Source: Flavobacterium poyangense
Lineage (GTDB): Bacteria > Bacteroidota > Bacteroidia > Flavobacteriales > Flavobacteriaceae
DNA: 64,000 nt
Reading direction: 5' to 3'
NCBI RefSeq assembly: GCF_011751075.1
Contig: NZ_JAALLN010000016.1
Coordinates: 1 to 64,000 of the forward strand
Translations under genes and position numbers: made by a program
The notes under the pieces: generated by a model
Seen by the model: only the letters and a program-made list of their open reading frames with translations
Database searches by the model: none
What the model was told of the DNA's origin: nothing
Part shown: piece after piece, positions 9,195 through 18,063 of the stretch
How positions within the stretch are numbered: position 1 is the stretch's first letter
Layout: each line of letters begins with the position of its first letter

Positions 9195-9221
9195 AAGGAA
9201 CTCTATTCGGGTTCCTTTTTT
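9195..9221 (+). terminator. Intrinsic terminator of the speA unit
   Basis: AAGGAAC and GTTCCTT pair around the loop TCTATTCGG and are followed by a T-run. Confidence 0.75.
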
Positions 9222-9297
9222 TATTAAACTCTTTTAAAATTATTTATTTTTGAAAGAAAAATACTATATTTACAACATTCTAAAGTACTAGCGCCAG

Positions 9298-11412
9298 ATG
9301 AATTCACAGATACTACATGCCAAACTAAAAGAAAATTTTGGATTTGAAAAATTCAGACCCAATCAGGAAACCATTATAAATACAGTGCTTTCCGGTCAGG
9401 ATACTCTTGCTATCATGCCTACCGGAGGTGGAAAATCAATCTGTTTTCAGTTGCCGGCGCTAGTTCTTCCGGGAATAACAATTGTAATTTCGCCACTAAT
9501 TGCTCTGATGAAAGATCAGGTTGACAGTTTAAAAGCCAATGGTATTTTTGCTTGTTATATTAATAGTAGTCAATCATCTGAAGAACAGCAGTTTTATATC
9601 GATAATTTAAAATCAAACCGATTTAAACTGGTGTATATAGCCCCAGAAAGTTTGTCTTATTTGGATGTGGTTTTTAATGAACTCACCATCAGTTTGATCG
9701 CCATAGACGAGGCGCATTGTATTTCTTCCTGGGGTCATGATTTTCGTCCGGCTTATACTAATCTGGGATATCTGAAGAGCCGCTTCCCTTCTACTCCAGT
9801 CTTGGCGTTGACTGCGACGGCAGACAAAGCTACCCGTACGGATATTATAAAACAACTAAAATTAAATAATCCAAAAACCTTTGTAGCTTCTTTTGACAGG
9901 AAAAATTTAAGTCTTGAAGTTCGTCCAGCCTTAGACCGTATAAAACAAATTACAGATTTCATAGAAAAGCGACCTAATGAATCCGGGATCGTATATTGTC
10001 TCAGTCGAAAAACAACTGAAGAGTTAGCGGATAAACTTCGCAAAAAAGGAATTTTAGCTAAAGCCTACCATGCCGGTTTAGACAATAAAGTACGAGCTAA
10101 AACACAAGATGAGTTTATAAACGATGATTGTCAGGTCGTTTGTGCTACAATCGCATTCGGAATGGGGATTGACAAATCAAATGTGCGTTGGGTTGTACAC
10201 TATAATCTTCCAAAAAACATAGAAGGCTATTATCAGGAGATCGGACGTGCCGGGCGTGACGGTTTACCGTCTGAAACTATTTTATTTGAAAGTTATGCCG
10301 ATGTAATTCAGTTACAGAAGTTTGCTTCCGAAGGTCTAAACGCTGATGTGCAATTGGCGAAATTAGAAAGAATGAAACAATATGCTGATGCATTAAGCTG
10401 CAGACGTAAAATTCTGCTTTCTTACTTTGGAGAATTGGTTACTGAAAATTGTGGCAATTGTGATATCTGTAAAAAACCTCCCATTTTTTTCGACGGAACT
10501 ATTTTAGCACAGAAAGCGTTGTCGGCCATTATTCGCTTACAGCAATCGGAGCCTTTGGCTGTAATAGTTGATTTTTTAAGAGGCTCAAAAAATGCCTATA
10601 TCTACGAAAAAAATTATCAAATGCTAAAAACCTACGGAATCGGTGCTGATATTTCGTGGTACGATTGGAATCAATATTTAATACAGCTAATTAATTTGGG
10701 ATATTGCGAAATAGCATTTCATCAACACAATAAAATTTTATTAACTCCTTTTGCAAAGAAAGTTTTGTTTGAAGGCGAAAAAGTAAAACTGACAACCGTT
10801 GTTAAAAAAGTGATCGACAAAAATGCGGTAAAAGAAGAAAAAGCAACAGTTGTCAAAAATTCTCTTTTTGAAAAACTTAGAAGATTGCGTTACGAAATTG
10901 CGCAGGAAGAAGAAGTTCCGGCTTACGTGATTTTTAGTGATGCAGCTTTACGTCAAATGGAAATTGTTCGTCCGATGAGTGATGAAGAGTTTCTGCTGAT
11001 TGATGGTGTTGGAAAAGTGAAACTTGAAAAGTATGGATCGGAGTTCATAAATGCCATTATTGAATTTTATAAAAGTAAAAAGTCAAGTACAAAAACTACA
11101 AAAGAAAGTAATACCTATAAAGTAACATTAGAATTGTTTCAAAATGGAGCTTCTGTGCAAGAAATTGCTTCAAAAAGAAAATTAGGACTTTCTACAGTGG
11201 TATCACATTTGGCTAAGTTATATGTGGATGGACACAATGTCAATTTAAGTCAGTTTGTTTCTGCTAAAGAAGTAGCGCGATTGCAAAAAGCACAAACAGT
11301 ATTAATGAATCCAAATGCGCTAAAACCTTATTTTGATTATTTTGAAGGGGAATTTTCGTATGACAAAATCAGATTGGGTCTTGCTGTTATTGAGAAAAAT
11401 AATAAGAAATAA
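9298..11412 (+). CDS. recQ: ATP-dependent DNA helicase RecQ
   Basis: 3'-5' superfamily 2 helicase for recombination and fork repair. The order of domains is helicase core with Walker A PTGGGKSICF, DEAH box in IAIDEAHCISSW and motif VI region QEIGRAGRDGLPS; a RecQ-Ct zinc site with Cys in SCRRK and CGNCDICKK; a winged helix; an HRDC domain (FSDAALRQMEIVRPMSDEEF); and a C-terminal HTH_40-like segment (GASVQEIASKRKLGLSTVVS). The 704-residue length is normal for the Bacteroidota form. It is convergent with ettA. Confidence 0.95.
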   Translation: MNSQILHAKLKENFGFEKFRPNQETIINTVLSGQDTLAIMPTGGGKSICFQLPALVLPGITIVISPLIALMKDQVDSLKANGIFACYINSSQSSEEQQFYIDNLKSNRFKLVYIAPESLSYLDVVFNELTISLIAIDEAHCISSWGHDFRPAYTNLGYLKSRFPSTPVLALTATADKATRTDIIKQLKLNNPKTFVASFDRKNLSLEVRPALDRIKQITDFIEKRPNESGIVYCLSRKTTEELADKLRKKGILAKAYHAGLDNKVRAKTQDEFINDDCQVVCATIAFGMGIDKSNVRWVVHYNLPKNIEGYYQEIGRAGRDGLPSETILFESYADVIQLQKFASEGLNADVQLAKLERMKQYADALSCRRKILLSYFGELVTENCGNCDICKKPPIFFDGTILAQKALSAIIRLQQSEPLAVIVDFLRGSKNAYIYEKNYQMLKTYGIGADISWYDWNQYLIQLINLGYCEIAFHQHNKILLTPFAKKVLFEGEKVKLTTVVKKVIDKNAVKEEKATVVKNSLFEKLRRLRYEIAQEEEVPAYVIFSDAALRQMEIVRPMSDEEFLLIDGVGKVKLEKYGSEFINAIIEFYKSKKSSTKTTKESNTYKVTLELFQNGASVQEIASKRKLGLSTVVSHLAKLYVDGHNVNLSQFVSAKEVARLQKAQTVLMNPNALKPYFDYFEGEFSYDKIRLGLAVIEKNNKK

Positions 11413-11435
11413 ATTTTGTATCCGGACTTATATTA

Positions 11436-11496
11436 ATTGCCTCCAGCTTAAGCTGGAGGATAAGAATTGATTCATAATAAAAAAGGCTTTAGCCGG
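11436..11496. repeat. REP-like half element (CCTCCAGCTTAAGCTGGAGG)
   Basis: A perfect palindrome CCTCCAGCTTAAGCTGGAGG is followed about 30 nt later by GGCTTTAGCC. The same arrangement forms the left half of the larger element at 44127-44256, so this is a dispersed repeat family present here as a single half unit. Confidence 0.7.
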
Positions 11497-11523
11497 ATTT
11501 CTTTTGAATGTTAAGATCAAAAA

Positions 11524-11565
11524 AAATCCCAAACTCAAATCAACAAAGATTGGAATTTGGGATTT
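11524..11565. terminator. Terminator-like hairpin between recQ and ettA
   Basis: Arms AAATCCCAAA (11524-11533) and TTTGGGATTT (11556-11565) are perfectly complementary and bordered by A- and T-rich runs, suiting a bidirectional terminator for the convergent pair. Confidence 0.6.
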
Positions 11566-11594
11566 ATATTTTTTGAAATTTAAACTCCTCAGAA

Positions 11595-13289
11595 TTAGTT
11601 TCTGATTAATTTTTTGTATTTCAAACGTTTTGGAGTTAAATCACCACCTAAACGTTTCTTTTTGTTTTCTTCGTATTCAGAGAAACCTCCTTCAAAATAG
11701 TACACTTCAGACTCTCCTTCAAAAGCAAGAATGTGTGTACAAATTCTGTCTAAGAACCATCTGTCGTGGGAGATTACTACCGCACAACCAGCAAAGTTTT
11801 CAAGACCTTCTTCAAGTGCACGAAGTGTATTTACATCTAAATCATTCGTAGGCTCATCTAATAAAAGTACGTTTCCTTCTTCTTTTAGTGTCATGGCTAA
11901 GTGTAGACGGTTACGTTCACCACCCGATAGCATAGATACTTTTTTGTTCTGATCGCTTCCTCCAAAGTTAAAACGGCTAAGGTAAGCACGTGAGTTTACC
12001 TGACGTCCGCCCATCATGATTAATTCCTGACCATCGCAGAAATTTTCCCAGATTGTTTTGTTTGGATCAATGTTAGAGTGTGATTGATCTACATAAGCGA
12101 TTTTTACAGTTTCTCCAACAGAGAATTCACCACTGTCTGTTTCCTGCTCGCCCATAATCATTCTGAAAATAGTAGATTTACCGGCACCATTTGGTCCGAT
12201 AATTCCAACGATTCCGGCTTGTGGCAGGGTAAAGTTTAGATTGTCATACAATAATTTATCTCCAAAAGCTTTGGCTACATTTTTAGCTTCAATAACATTT
12301 GTTCCTAAACGTGGGCCATTTGGGATATAAATTTCCAGATTTTCATCCAGTTGTTTTTGATCTTCGTTTAATAATTTGTCGTAATTCTGTAAACGTGCTT
12401 TTTGTTTAGTCTGACGTCCTTTTGCTCCTTGACGAACCCAGTCCAACTCACGCTCTAAGTTTTTACGACGTTTAGAAGCTACTTTTTCTTCTAATGCCAT
12501 TCTGCTAGATTTCTGATCCAACCAAGAAGAATAGTTTCCTTTCCACGGAATTCCTTCTCCTCTGTCTAATTCCAGAATCCAGCCCGCAACGTTATCCAGG
12601 AAGTATCTATCGTGCGTTACCGCAATAACAGTTCCGGCATATTGAGCTAAATGTTGCTCTAACCAAAGTACACTTTCTGCATCTAAGTGGTTGGTAGGCT
12701 CATCTAATAACAATACGTCAGGTTGTTGCAATAACAAACGACATAAAGCTACACGACGACGCTCACCTCCAGAAAGGTTTTTAATTGGCGTATCTCCGTC
12801 CGGAGTACGTAAAGCATCCATTGCGATTTCTAATTTGGTATCAATTTCCCAAGCTCCAAGGGCATCAATTCTATCTTGTAAAGCCGCTTGACGGTCCATT
12901 AATTTGTCCATCTTATCTGCATCTTCATAATTTTCCGGAAGAGCAAATAAATCGTTGATGCTATTGTATTCTTCTAAAACGGCCATAGTTTCGGCAACTC
13001 CTTCACGAACAATATCAATAACAGTTTTAGTATCATCTAATTGCGGTTCTTGCTCTAAATAACCAACCGTATACCCGGGAGCAAAAACTACATCTCCCTG
13101 ATAATTTTTGTCAACTCCTGCGATAATCTTCAAAAGTGAAGATTTTCCGGAACCGTTTAAACCTAAAATACCAATTTTTGCTCCGTAGAAAAAGCTTAAA
13201 TAAATATTTTTTAGTACTTGTTTGTCGCTGCTTGAGTAGGTTTTACTCAACTTTGACATGGAGAAAATTACTTTCTTATCGTCTGACAT
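11595..13289 (-). CDS. ettA: ABC-F energy-dependent translational throttle protein EttA
   Basis: A soluble ABC-F ATPase that binds the ribosomal E site and gates elongation according to energy state. It has two ABC domains: Walker A GLNGSGKS and GPNGAGKST, signatures LSGGERRRVAL and LSGGERNRLHL, Walker B LLLDEPTNHLD and LLLDEPTNDLD. They are separated by a basic linker (RQGAKGRQTKQKARLQ) characteristic of EttA. The 564-residue length is normal. The first 25 nt (ATG plus codons to Ile8) are the left attachment core of the 13.3-kb element. The coding frame is intact, but everything upstream of the ATG is now element DNA; the original upstream region lies at 26570 onwards. Confidence 0.93.
   Translation of the reverse strand: MSDDKKVIFSMSKLSKTYSSSDKQVLKNIYLSFFYGAKIGILGLNGSGKSSLLKIIAGVDKNYQGDVVFAPGYTVGYLEQEPQLDDTKTVIDIVREGVAETMAVLEEYNSINDLFALPENYEDADKMDKLMDRQAALQDRIDALGAWEIDTKLEIAMDALRTPDGDTPIKNLSGGERRRVALCRLLLQQPDVLLLDEPTNHLDAESVLWLEQHLAQYAGTVIAVTHDRYFLDNVAGWILELDRGEGIPWKGNYSSWLDQKSSRMALEEKVASKRRKNLERELDWVRQGAKGRQTKQKARLQNYDKLLNEDQKQLDENLEIYIPNGPRLGTNVIEAKNVAKAFGDKLLYDNLNFTLPQAGIVGIIGPNGAGKSTIFRMIMGEQETDSGEFSVGETVKIAYVDQSHSNIDPNKTIWENFCDGQELIMMGGRQVNSRAYLSRFNFGGSDQNKKVSMLSGGERNRLHLAMTLKEEGNVLLLDEPTNDLDVNTLRALEEGLENFAGCAVVISHDRWFLDRICTHILAFEGESEVYYFEGGFSEYEENKKKRLGGDLTPKRLKYKKLIRN
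13265..13289. repeat. attL core (25-bp direct repeat, start of ettA)
   Basis: Identical over 25 bp to 26545-26569; the flanking bases differ immediately on both sides. It encodes the ettA start codon and codons 2-8. Confidence 0.9.
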
Positions 13290-13376
13290 ATAATTTTTTT
13301 ATTTTTGTTAATTAATTGATTTTTAATATTTTATAAATTATTCATTATGCGATTATTCTACTATAAACACTAAAAC

Positions 13377-13400
13377 TTCCCACTTTTTATTCCCACTTTT
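13377..13400 (+). repeat. Left arm-type integrase sites (two copies)
   Basis: TTCCCACTTTTT at 13377-13388 and TTCCCACTTTT at 13390-13400, 13 bp apart and 88 bp inside the left core. The same word occurs twice near the right core at 26465-26497. Paired arm sites near both cores are characteristic of tyrosine-integrase attachment regions. Confidence 0.7.
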
Positions 13401-13454
13401 ACAATTAAACCAATATAATAGTTGTATGTTTATACCCGATAAAAGTTTAAATAT

Positions 13455-15038
13455 ATGGCAACAAAGATAGTTTTAAATAAAAAGAATTCAAATGATGAAT
13501 TTGGAATAATTAGCATACAATCTTTTGACGGTGGGAAGAAAAAAAAGAGTTTAGGGATCAAAGTTAAAGTTGAACATTTTAAAGATTACTTTAATAGTAA
13601 GTTTCAGCTTTTCGAACCTAATAAAGAATTTGATTATAACAGTATAAATACCCAAATCAAAGATGGAGTTTATAAGTTTATAAATAATATTCCTATTGAG
13701 AAAACAAAACAAAAAGACAAACTTCTTGTTCCATTACCCGAAATATTAAAAACTGAAAAAAATACAAGTGAAAGATTATCTTTTATTTCATATTTTGAGG
13801 AAAGAATGGCTCTCAAAAAAACAGAAGGACATAGATATTCAGTATTAAATGTGTTGAGAAAATTAAAAAAGTACCTAACCAAATTGGGAAAGGATGATTT
13901 ATATTTTGATGAATTAACTCCTGAGTTTTTTGTAAAGTTTAAAAATTACTGCTTGTCTGTTTCTGATCCAAGAAAACTTACAGAAAATGGAGTAAGAAAC
14001 TATTTTAAAGTTATTAAATCTGTCTATCATGATGCTTATAATACAGGATATTTTATTTTTTCTCGAAATCCTTTCTCATTAATCAAAAATGAATCAGGTG
14101 ATAAAATCGAAAAAAATCCATTAACAATAAACCAAGTTCAAGCATTAATGGAGTTAGAATTAGATAATAAATTGAGAATAGCAAGAAATATATTCTATTT
14201 TCAAATTTTGGGTAATGGGATGCGATGTTCTGATGTTGTTTTTATTAGATATGGTGATTTTAAAAATGGAAGACTATCTTATAAAATGATGAAGACTAAT
14301 ACTCATTTAAAGATTGCCATAGGTCTGAAAATAATGTTGATACTTGCTGAAATATTAGGTGAGATTGGCAAATACAACGAAATGATAGAGACAATAAAAG
14401 TTTCAGAAAGAAGTATTTTAGGCCAAGGTCAATTTACTGTACAACAATTAGAAGAAAAAATAATTGAAAGTTGTCCTCAAATTGGTTTTCCTTCTAATAG
14501 TACTATATATGAAGGATACAAAGGTTATACTATTAAAATAGGAGATTTTAATATAAAACAAATCATTGATTTAAGGATCGAAACAATCGAAGATATTAAT
14601 AATATTTTTTTAGAATATATGCAGGAAGTTATTAATAAGCAAGATGATAATGAATTTGTATTTTTAAACCAGTTACATAAAAAATCTGTCCCTTTTTTTA
14701 AAGATTACAAGAAAGGTGATGTTTTAACATATGCGCAATTTCAAAAATATAGAGTGATTAGAAATACTTATAATTTAAGTCTTTATAAAATAACAGAAAT
14801 TTATAACAATCATATTTCAATCAAAACAAAAGACAGATGGAAATATGTTATTAAATTAAGTTCACACGTTGCTAGAAATACTTTCGTTTCAATTCTTTTG
14901 AAAGAAAATGTTGATGTCTATAAAATTAGTAACGCACTTGCTCACACCGAGTTAAAAACTACTCAAAATTACATTAAACGAGGTGTTGATAGGGATGCTA
15001 GCGATGCGGCTGGATTGGTAATTCAAAAGATTATTTAA
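13455..15038 (+). CDS. Tyrosine recombinase (integrase) of the element
   Basis: A 527-residue phage-type integrase catalysing insertion and excision at ettA. It has an N-terminal arm-binding region (about 1-95), a SAM-like core-binding domain (about 100-215, SFISYFEERMALKK onward) and a catalytic domain. The catalytic residues are visible as R257 (GNGMRCSDV), H471 and R474 (SHVARNTF), H497 (ALAHTELK) and nucleophile Y506 (QNYIKRG). The spacing between R257 and H471 is about 214 residues, roughly 80-100 longer than usual, owing to an insertion around residues 300-390 of unknown role. It is followed by a perfect terminator at 15102-15130. Confidence 0.93.
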   Translation: MATKIVLNKKNSNDEFGIISIQSFDGGKKKKSLGIKVKVEHFKDYFNSKFQLFEPNKEFDYNSINTQIKDGVYKFINNIPIEKTKQKDKLLVPLPEILKTEKNTSERLSFISYFEERMALKKTEGHRYSVLNVLRKLKKYLTKLGKDDLYFDELTPEFFVKFKNYCLSVSDPRKLTENGVRNYFKVIKSVYHDAYNTGYFIFSRNPFSLIKNESGDKIEKNPLTINQVQALMELELDNKLRIARNIFYFQILGNGMRCSDVVFIRYGDFKNGRLSYKMMKTNTHLKIAIGLKIMLILAEILGEIGKYNEMIETIKVSERSILGQGQFTVQQLEEKIIESCPQIGFPSNSTIYEGYKGYTIKIGDFNIKQIIDLRIETIEDINNIFLEYMQEVINKQDDNEFVFLNQLHKKSVPFFKDYKKGDVLTYAQFQKYRVIRNTYNLSLYKITEIYNNHISIKTKDRWKYVIKLSSHVARNTFVSILLKENVDVYKISNALAHTELKTTQNYIKRGVDRDASDAAGLVIQKII

Positions 15039-15101
15039 CACTTCAACAGCCCTGAAGACACATAACAAGCATAAGCAATATTGGCAAAAAGTGCCTATAA
15101 A

Positions 15102-15130
15102 AAATTCCATTCTTTTTAAGAATGGAATTT
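15102..15130 (+). terminator. Intrinsic terminator of the integrase gene
   Basis: Perfect 13-bp stem (15102-15114 with 15118-15130), 3-nt TTT loop, T-rich 3' flank. Confidence 0.8.
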
Positions 15131-15314
15131 CCATTTTATATATAATTCTTATTGAATCAACTCAAAAAAAAATCTTTGCTAAACAATTTAATTGAATAGT
15201 ACTGCAAAAATTATAAAATTTATAATATTATATAATTATTTTTCTGTTCCTATCATTTCATACTCCTTAGAGGTAAACAGTTATTACTTATCATTCGTTT
15301 TCTAATCTGTTTAA

Positions 15315-15338
15315 ATTGTATATACAATTATATACAAT
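15315..15338. promoter_or_regulatory. Operator-like palindrome upstream of the small-gene run
   Basis: ATTGTATATACAAT (15315-15328) is a perfect 14-bp palindrome, followed directly by a further half-site TATATACAAT (15329-15338). It lies in the 435-nt gap between the integrase terminator and the next start codon, so it may be the binding site of an element-encoded regulator. The rest of the gap is AT-rich with nothing else recognised. Confidence 0.4.
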
Positions 15339-15473
15339 GTTTTTCTTTCTCTGTTTTGTATCATTCTATCTTTAAAAAATCCATCTTTAAAAAAACATCG
15401 TCCATTTTTTTCATATATAGTATATGGATTGAAACGTTTTGTTTTTATTCAAAGAAAAAAAAATAATTATAAT

Positions 15474-15755
15474 ATGAAAATCAAAAAACACCTTCATACT
15501 CAGTTTTTAAAATTCATTGTAGAAAAATACGATAAAGAAATTCAAAAACTTCCAGAAGCAGAAGAAACAAAAAAACCTAATAAAAAAGTGATTGACAATA
15601 TTGACGACATTTTAAACTATGAGGATGAAATTGAAGCACAAGATGATAACGAACTAGATGACGATGAAAACGTTGACGACCTTTTGAAAGAGTATAGAGA
15701 GGTAGAAAAAAATTACTGGAGAAAGAGAAATGATAAAATTTATAAAAGACGATAA
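15474..15755 (+). CDS. Small acidic hypothetical protein (element)
   Basis: 93 residues from the ATG at 15474 (a TTG at 15429 would add 15 residues, but the ATG is more likely). The start is basic (MKIKKHLHTQFLKFIVEKY), the middle is strongly acidic (DDNELDDDENVDDLL), and it ends in a basic helix (YWRKRNDKIYKRR). No family recognised. It overlaps the next gene by 26 nt and is first in a run of three small genes, a common arrangement for regulators or excision factors near an integrase. Confidence 0.6.
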   Translation: MKIKKHLHTQFLKFIVEKYDKEIQKLPEAEETKKPNKKVIDNIDDILNYEDEIEAQDDNELDDDENVDDLLKEYREVEKNYWRKRNDKIYKRR

Positions 15756-15939
15756 AATACTATATGATATAGAAACTATTAAACACATATTAAATGTTCC
15801 GCGTTCAAAAGTACAAAGGGAAATGAAAAAACAACAAACCGAAATTATTAAATATAAGAACTTGTATTTATATCCAGAAGAAACAGTATTCGAATTGATG
15901 GAAATTATTCTTATAGAAAAAATAAATAAATCTATATGA
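15730..15939 (+). CDS. Small putative DNA-binding protein (excisionase-like)
   Basis: 69 residues. The middle reads IETIKHILNVPRSKVQREMKKQ, resembling the helix-turn-helix of MerR/excisionase-type proteins, and is followed by a short beta-like stretch (YKNLYLYPEETV) and a C-terminal helix. Such proteins near an integrase often act as recombination directionality factors. It overlaps the preceding gene by 26 nt and shares ATGA with the next start, so translation is probably coupled. The excisionase role is inferred from size, fold hint and place. Confidence 0.5.
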   Translation: MIKFIKDDKILYDIETIKHILNVPRSKVQREMKKQQTEIIKYKNLYLYPEETVFELMEIILIEKINKSI

Positions 15940-16088
15940 TTGATAATGATAAAATTAAAAAATGCCAAACAAATATTGAAATTGGAAATTTTAAACTAAA
16001 ATTTGAAAAAGATCCTAAAAAAAGAGAGAGATTAAGGATTAAAATCCAAATTGAAGAATTAAGAATAAAAATAGAAAGATTAAATTAA
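15936..16088 (+). CDS. 50-residue coiled-coil-like small protein
   Basis: This ORF starts at an ATG that overlaps the previous stop codon (ATGA), strong evidence for coupled translation. The product begins MIDNDKIKKCQTNIEIGNF and is Lys/Glu/Ile-rich with heptad-like spacing in its second half (RIKIQIEELRIKIERLN), predicting one amphipathic helix. No family recognised. Confidence 0.5.
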   Translation: MIDNDKIKKCQTNIEIGNFKLKFEKDPKKRERLRIKIQIEELRIKIERLN

Positions 16089-16159
16089 AATATTAATGAG
16101 TTCTCACACTCTGGAATAAAATTGAATAGACAGCAATAAAAAGCAAACCATAATAAATT

Positions 16160-16196
16160 AACCGGTACGGATAAAATCTTTTATCTGTACTTGGTT
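16160..16196 (+). promoter_or_regulatory. Hairpin upstream of the HUH-like gene (possible nick or origin site)
   Basis: GTACGGATAAAA (16165-16176) pairs with TTTTATCTGTAC (16179-16190) with one G-T wobble and a 2-nt TC loop. AACC and GGTT flank it and extend the stem with a one-base slip. HUH endonucleases recognise hairpins next to their own genes, so this may be an origin or a cis-regulatory site. It has no T-run and is not a typical terminator. Confidence 0.45.
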
Positions 16197-16224
16197 GAAT
16201 TATATAAAAAAATTAAAATTAAGA

Positions 16225-16710
16225 ATGACTATACTAAAAAAGAAAAACACTTTCAAAACACCCCAAATGATTGTCGATGATATAAGATATAGTTTTAATA
16301 AAATAATCTCTCAAAACAATCCTATTTATTCTATAACAATAACTAATACAGGTTGTAAAACAACTGAAGAACTAAGGTTTTTTCTAACCAATAAACTTTT
16401 CAATCAAATCAACAAAGATTATAAGAATTCATTTGAAAAATTAAATTATCTTTTTGTTATAGAATATCCAACTAAGGTTTCAATGGGAAATCAAATTCCT
16501 GACAACTGCGAAGTTCATACTCATATAGTTTTAGAAACCACTATTTCACTTCAACATTTGGATCACTACATTCAAACAACATTTAAAAATCCAAATATCC
16601 ATATTGAGGATATTACTAAGAGAGATGACAAAAACAACTATGTTAATTATATAATTAAACAAAAAGATTTACTCACTAACAATAATTACAACTATAAAAT
16701 ATCGATATAA
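16225..16710 (+). CDS. HUH-endonuclease-like protein (Rep/relaxase-related)
   Basis: 161 residues from ATG 16225; an upstream TTG at 16195 would add ten residues but lies in the hairpin region. It contains H98-T99-H100 in the context EVHTHIVLE, fitting the metal-binding His-hydrophobic-His motif of HUH nucleases in spacing and in its place on a beta strand, although the middle residue is Thr. Candidate nucleophile tyrosines Y139 and Y142 lie in a helix NYVNYIIKQK. The order HUH then Tyr matches Rep/Y1-type enzymes, which nick one DNA strand. In this element it may initiate rolling-circle-like replication after excision. No helicase domain is present. The assignment rests on motif reading only. 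Confidence 0.5.
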   Translation: MTILKKKNTFKTPQMIVDDIRYSFNKIISQNNPIYSITITNTGCKTTEELRFFLTNKLFNQINKDYKNSFEKLNYLFVIEYPTKVSMGNQIPDNCEVHTHIVLETTISLQHLDHYIQTTFKNPNIHIEDITKRDDKNNYVNYIIKQKDLLTNNNYNYKISI

Positions 16711-16880
16711 CAAAAACATTTATTATTAATCAAAAAAAAAAATGATTAACAAACACTACTAATAAACAAAAACAGTAAAATAAATTAAAAACACAAAAAT
16801 GAAGTAAGGCAAAGCTTCCATAATTTAGTTTAATTATCTATTTTGTCAGTTTGATATTAAATGGTAGTGTTTATTTTTTT

Positions 16881-17435
16881 TTAATAATATGTAGATAACT
16901 GCATTACATAAAAAACACCTTCGTAAGTATTTTCAAGATCTATCAAATCAAGATATCTTAAAGATTCTTCATCATTAACAATAGATTTTATCATTTTAAT
17001 ATTCTCTATAATTTCGTCATCATATTCGTCATATTCATCAATAGTGTAAAATCTGACAAGCATATACATCGAAACTTCTCCTTCTATAACTCTATTTTCG
17101 GAATCACCAAGAGAATCTCTACTTTTATTTGCTTGAATTAAAATTTCTTCTAAAAAGTTTAAAGAAGTATCTCTCAGTTCTGCTTCTAAAAACTCTTCGT
17201 AAGTCAACGGTTCTCCATCATCCCCAACATACTCGCTATCAAGAGATTCATAAATCTCATTACCATCTAATCCAATCATTTCAGGGGACAAATCAATACT
17301 CTCGAATACATCAATTAGATTATACCCTTTATATTTTTTGAAAAGCAAAACTTCTCCAACCATTAATTTTATCTCTCCATCTGATACATCATCGCTTAAA
17401 CTGTAAACTTCATTATGTATTTTTATTTGTTTCAT
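16881..17435 (-). CDS. Acidic hypothetical protein (element)
   Basis: 184 residues, very acidic, with no signal peptide or membrane segment. It has tandem patches such as YVGDDGEPLTYEEFLEAEL and YDEYDDEIIENIKMIK. No family recognised. A -7-like TACTTTTG is found on the minus strand at 17571-17578, about 135 nt upstream. Its position in the cargo region and acidic character would fit an inhibitor or immunity-type protein, but nothing demonstrates this. Confidence 0.6.
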   Translation of the reverse strand: MKQIKIHNEVYSLSDDVSDGEIKLMVGEVLLFKKYKGYNLIDVFESIDLSPEMIGLDGNEIYESLDSEYVGDDGEPLTYEEFLEAELRDTSLNFLEEILIQANKSRDSLGDSENRVIEGEVSMYMLVRFYTIDEYDEYDDEIIENIKMIKSIVNDEESLRYLDLIDLENTYEGVFYVMQLSTYY

Positions 17436-17686
17436 TATATTTTATAATTAGTAATTTCTAAACAACAAAGTTCACTCTTATAAAAGCAAGCTTCCAAACA
17501 TTAAAACAGGTAAAATACTGACATTAGACACAAAAACTAAAAATCAGAAATATGTTTTTATTTTCTTCTACAAAAGTAAAACGAAAAAAATAAATAAAAA
17601 ATGAAAAAAAATTTGGAAAATTTTGACCCTTGATGAATACTGAAATAAAAAAAAGTTATTTTTAATTTTAATAAAGAAAAACGGTT

Positions 17687-17986
17687 TTACTGGGTTTGAA
17701 GAACTTTTTTAATTTTATCGTCCCTAACGATAGATTTTAGCAAATTGAACACTGTTACATATTCATCAATAGAAAACGTAAGGACTGAGTTAAAAACTAC
17801 AAAATAATACACAACCTCCCAATTATTCAATAAGTAATTTTCAATTTTATTGGTTTCAAAATCTTTAGTAATTTTTTGAGTATCAAAACAAAATAATATT
17901 TTGTTTAGTTGTTGAGGTTTTATCGTTTTACCTCTGCCAATAATTACTATATCATTGTCTTGAATTTTGTATTGTTTTAGTTTCAT
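17687..17986 (-). CDS. Hypothetical protein (element)
   Basis: 99 residues beginning MKLKQYKIQDNDIVIIGRG, with a C-terminal helix-rich part (FNLLKSIVRDDKIKKVL). No signal peptide and no recognised family. It is transcribed with the same polarity as its neighbours at 16881 and 18064 but separated by gaps of 251 and 77 nt that hold only AT-rich sequence. Confidence 0.55.
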   Translation of the reverse strand: MKLKQYKIQDNDIVIIGRGKTIKPQQLNKILFCFDTQKITKDFETNKIENYLLNNWEVVYYFVVFNSVLTFSIDEYVTVFNLLKSIVRDDKIKKVLQTQ

Positions 17987-18063
17987 TATGATATATATAA
18001 AACTTAAAAACTTGCCCTAAGACAAGTTTTTGCATTTCGTTATTTAAAGTTCAAACTGCTTAA

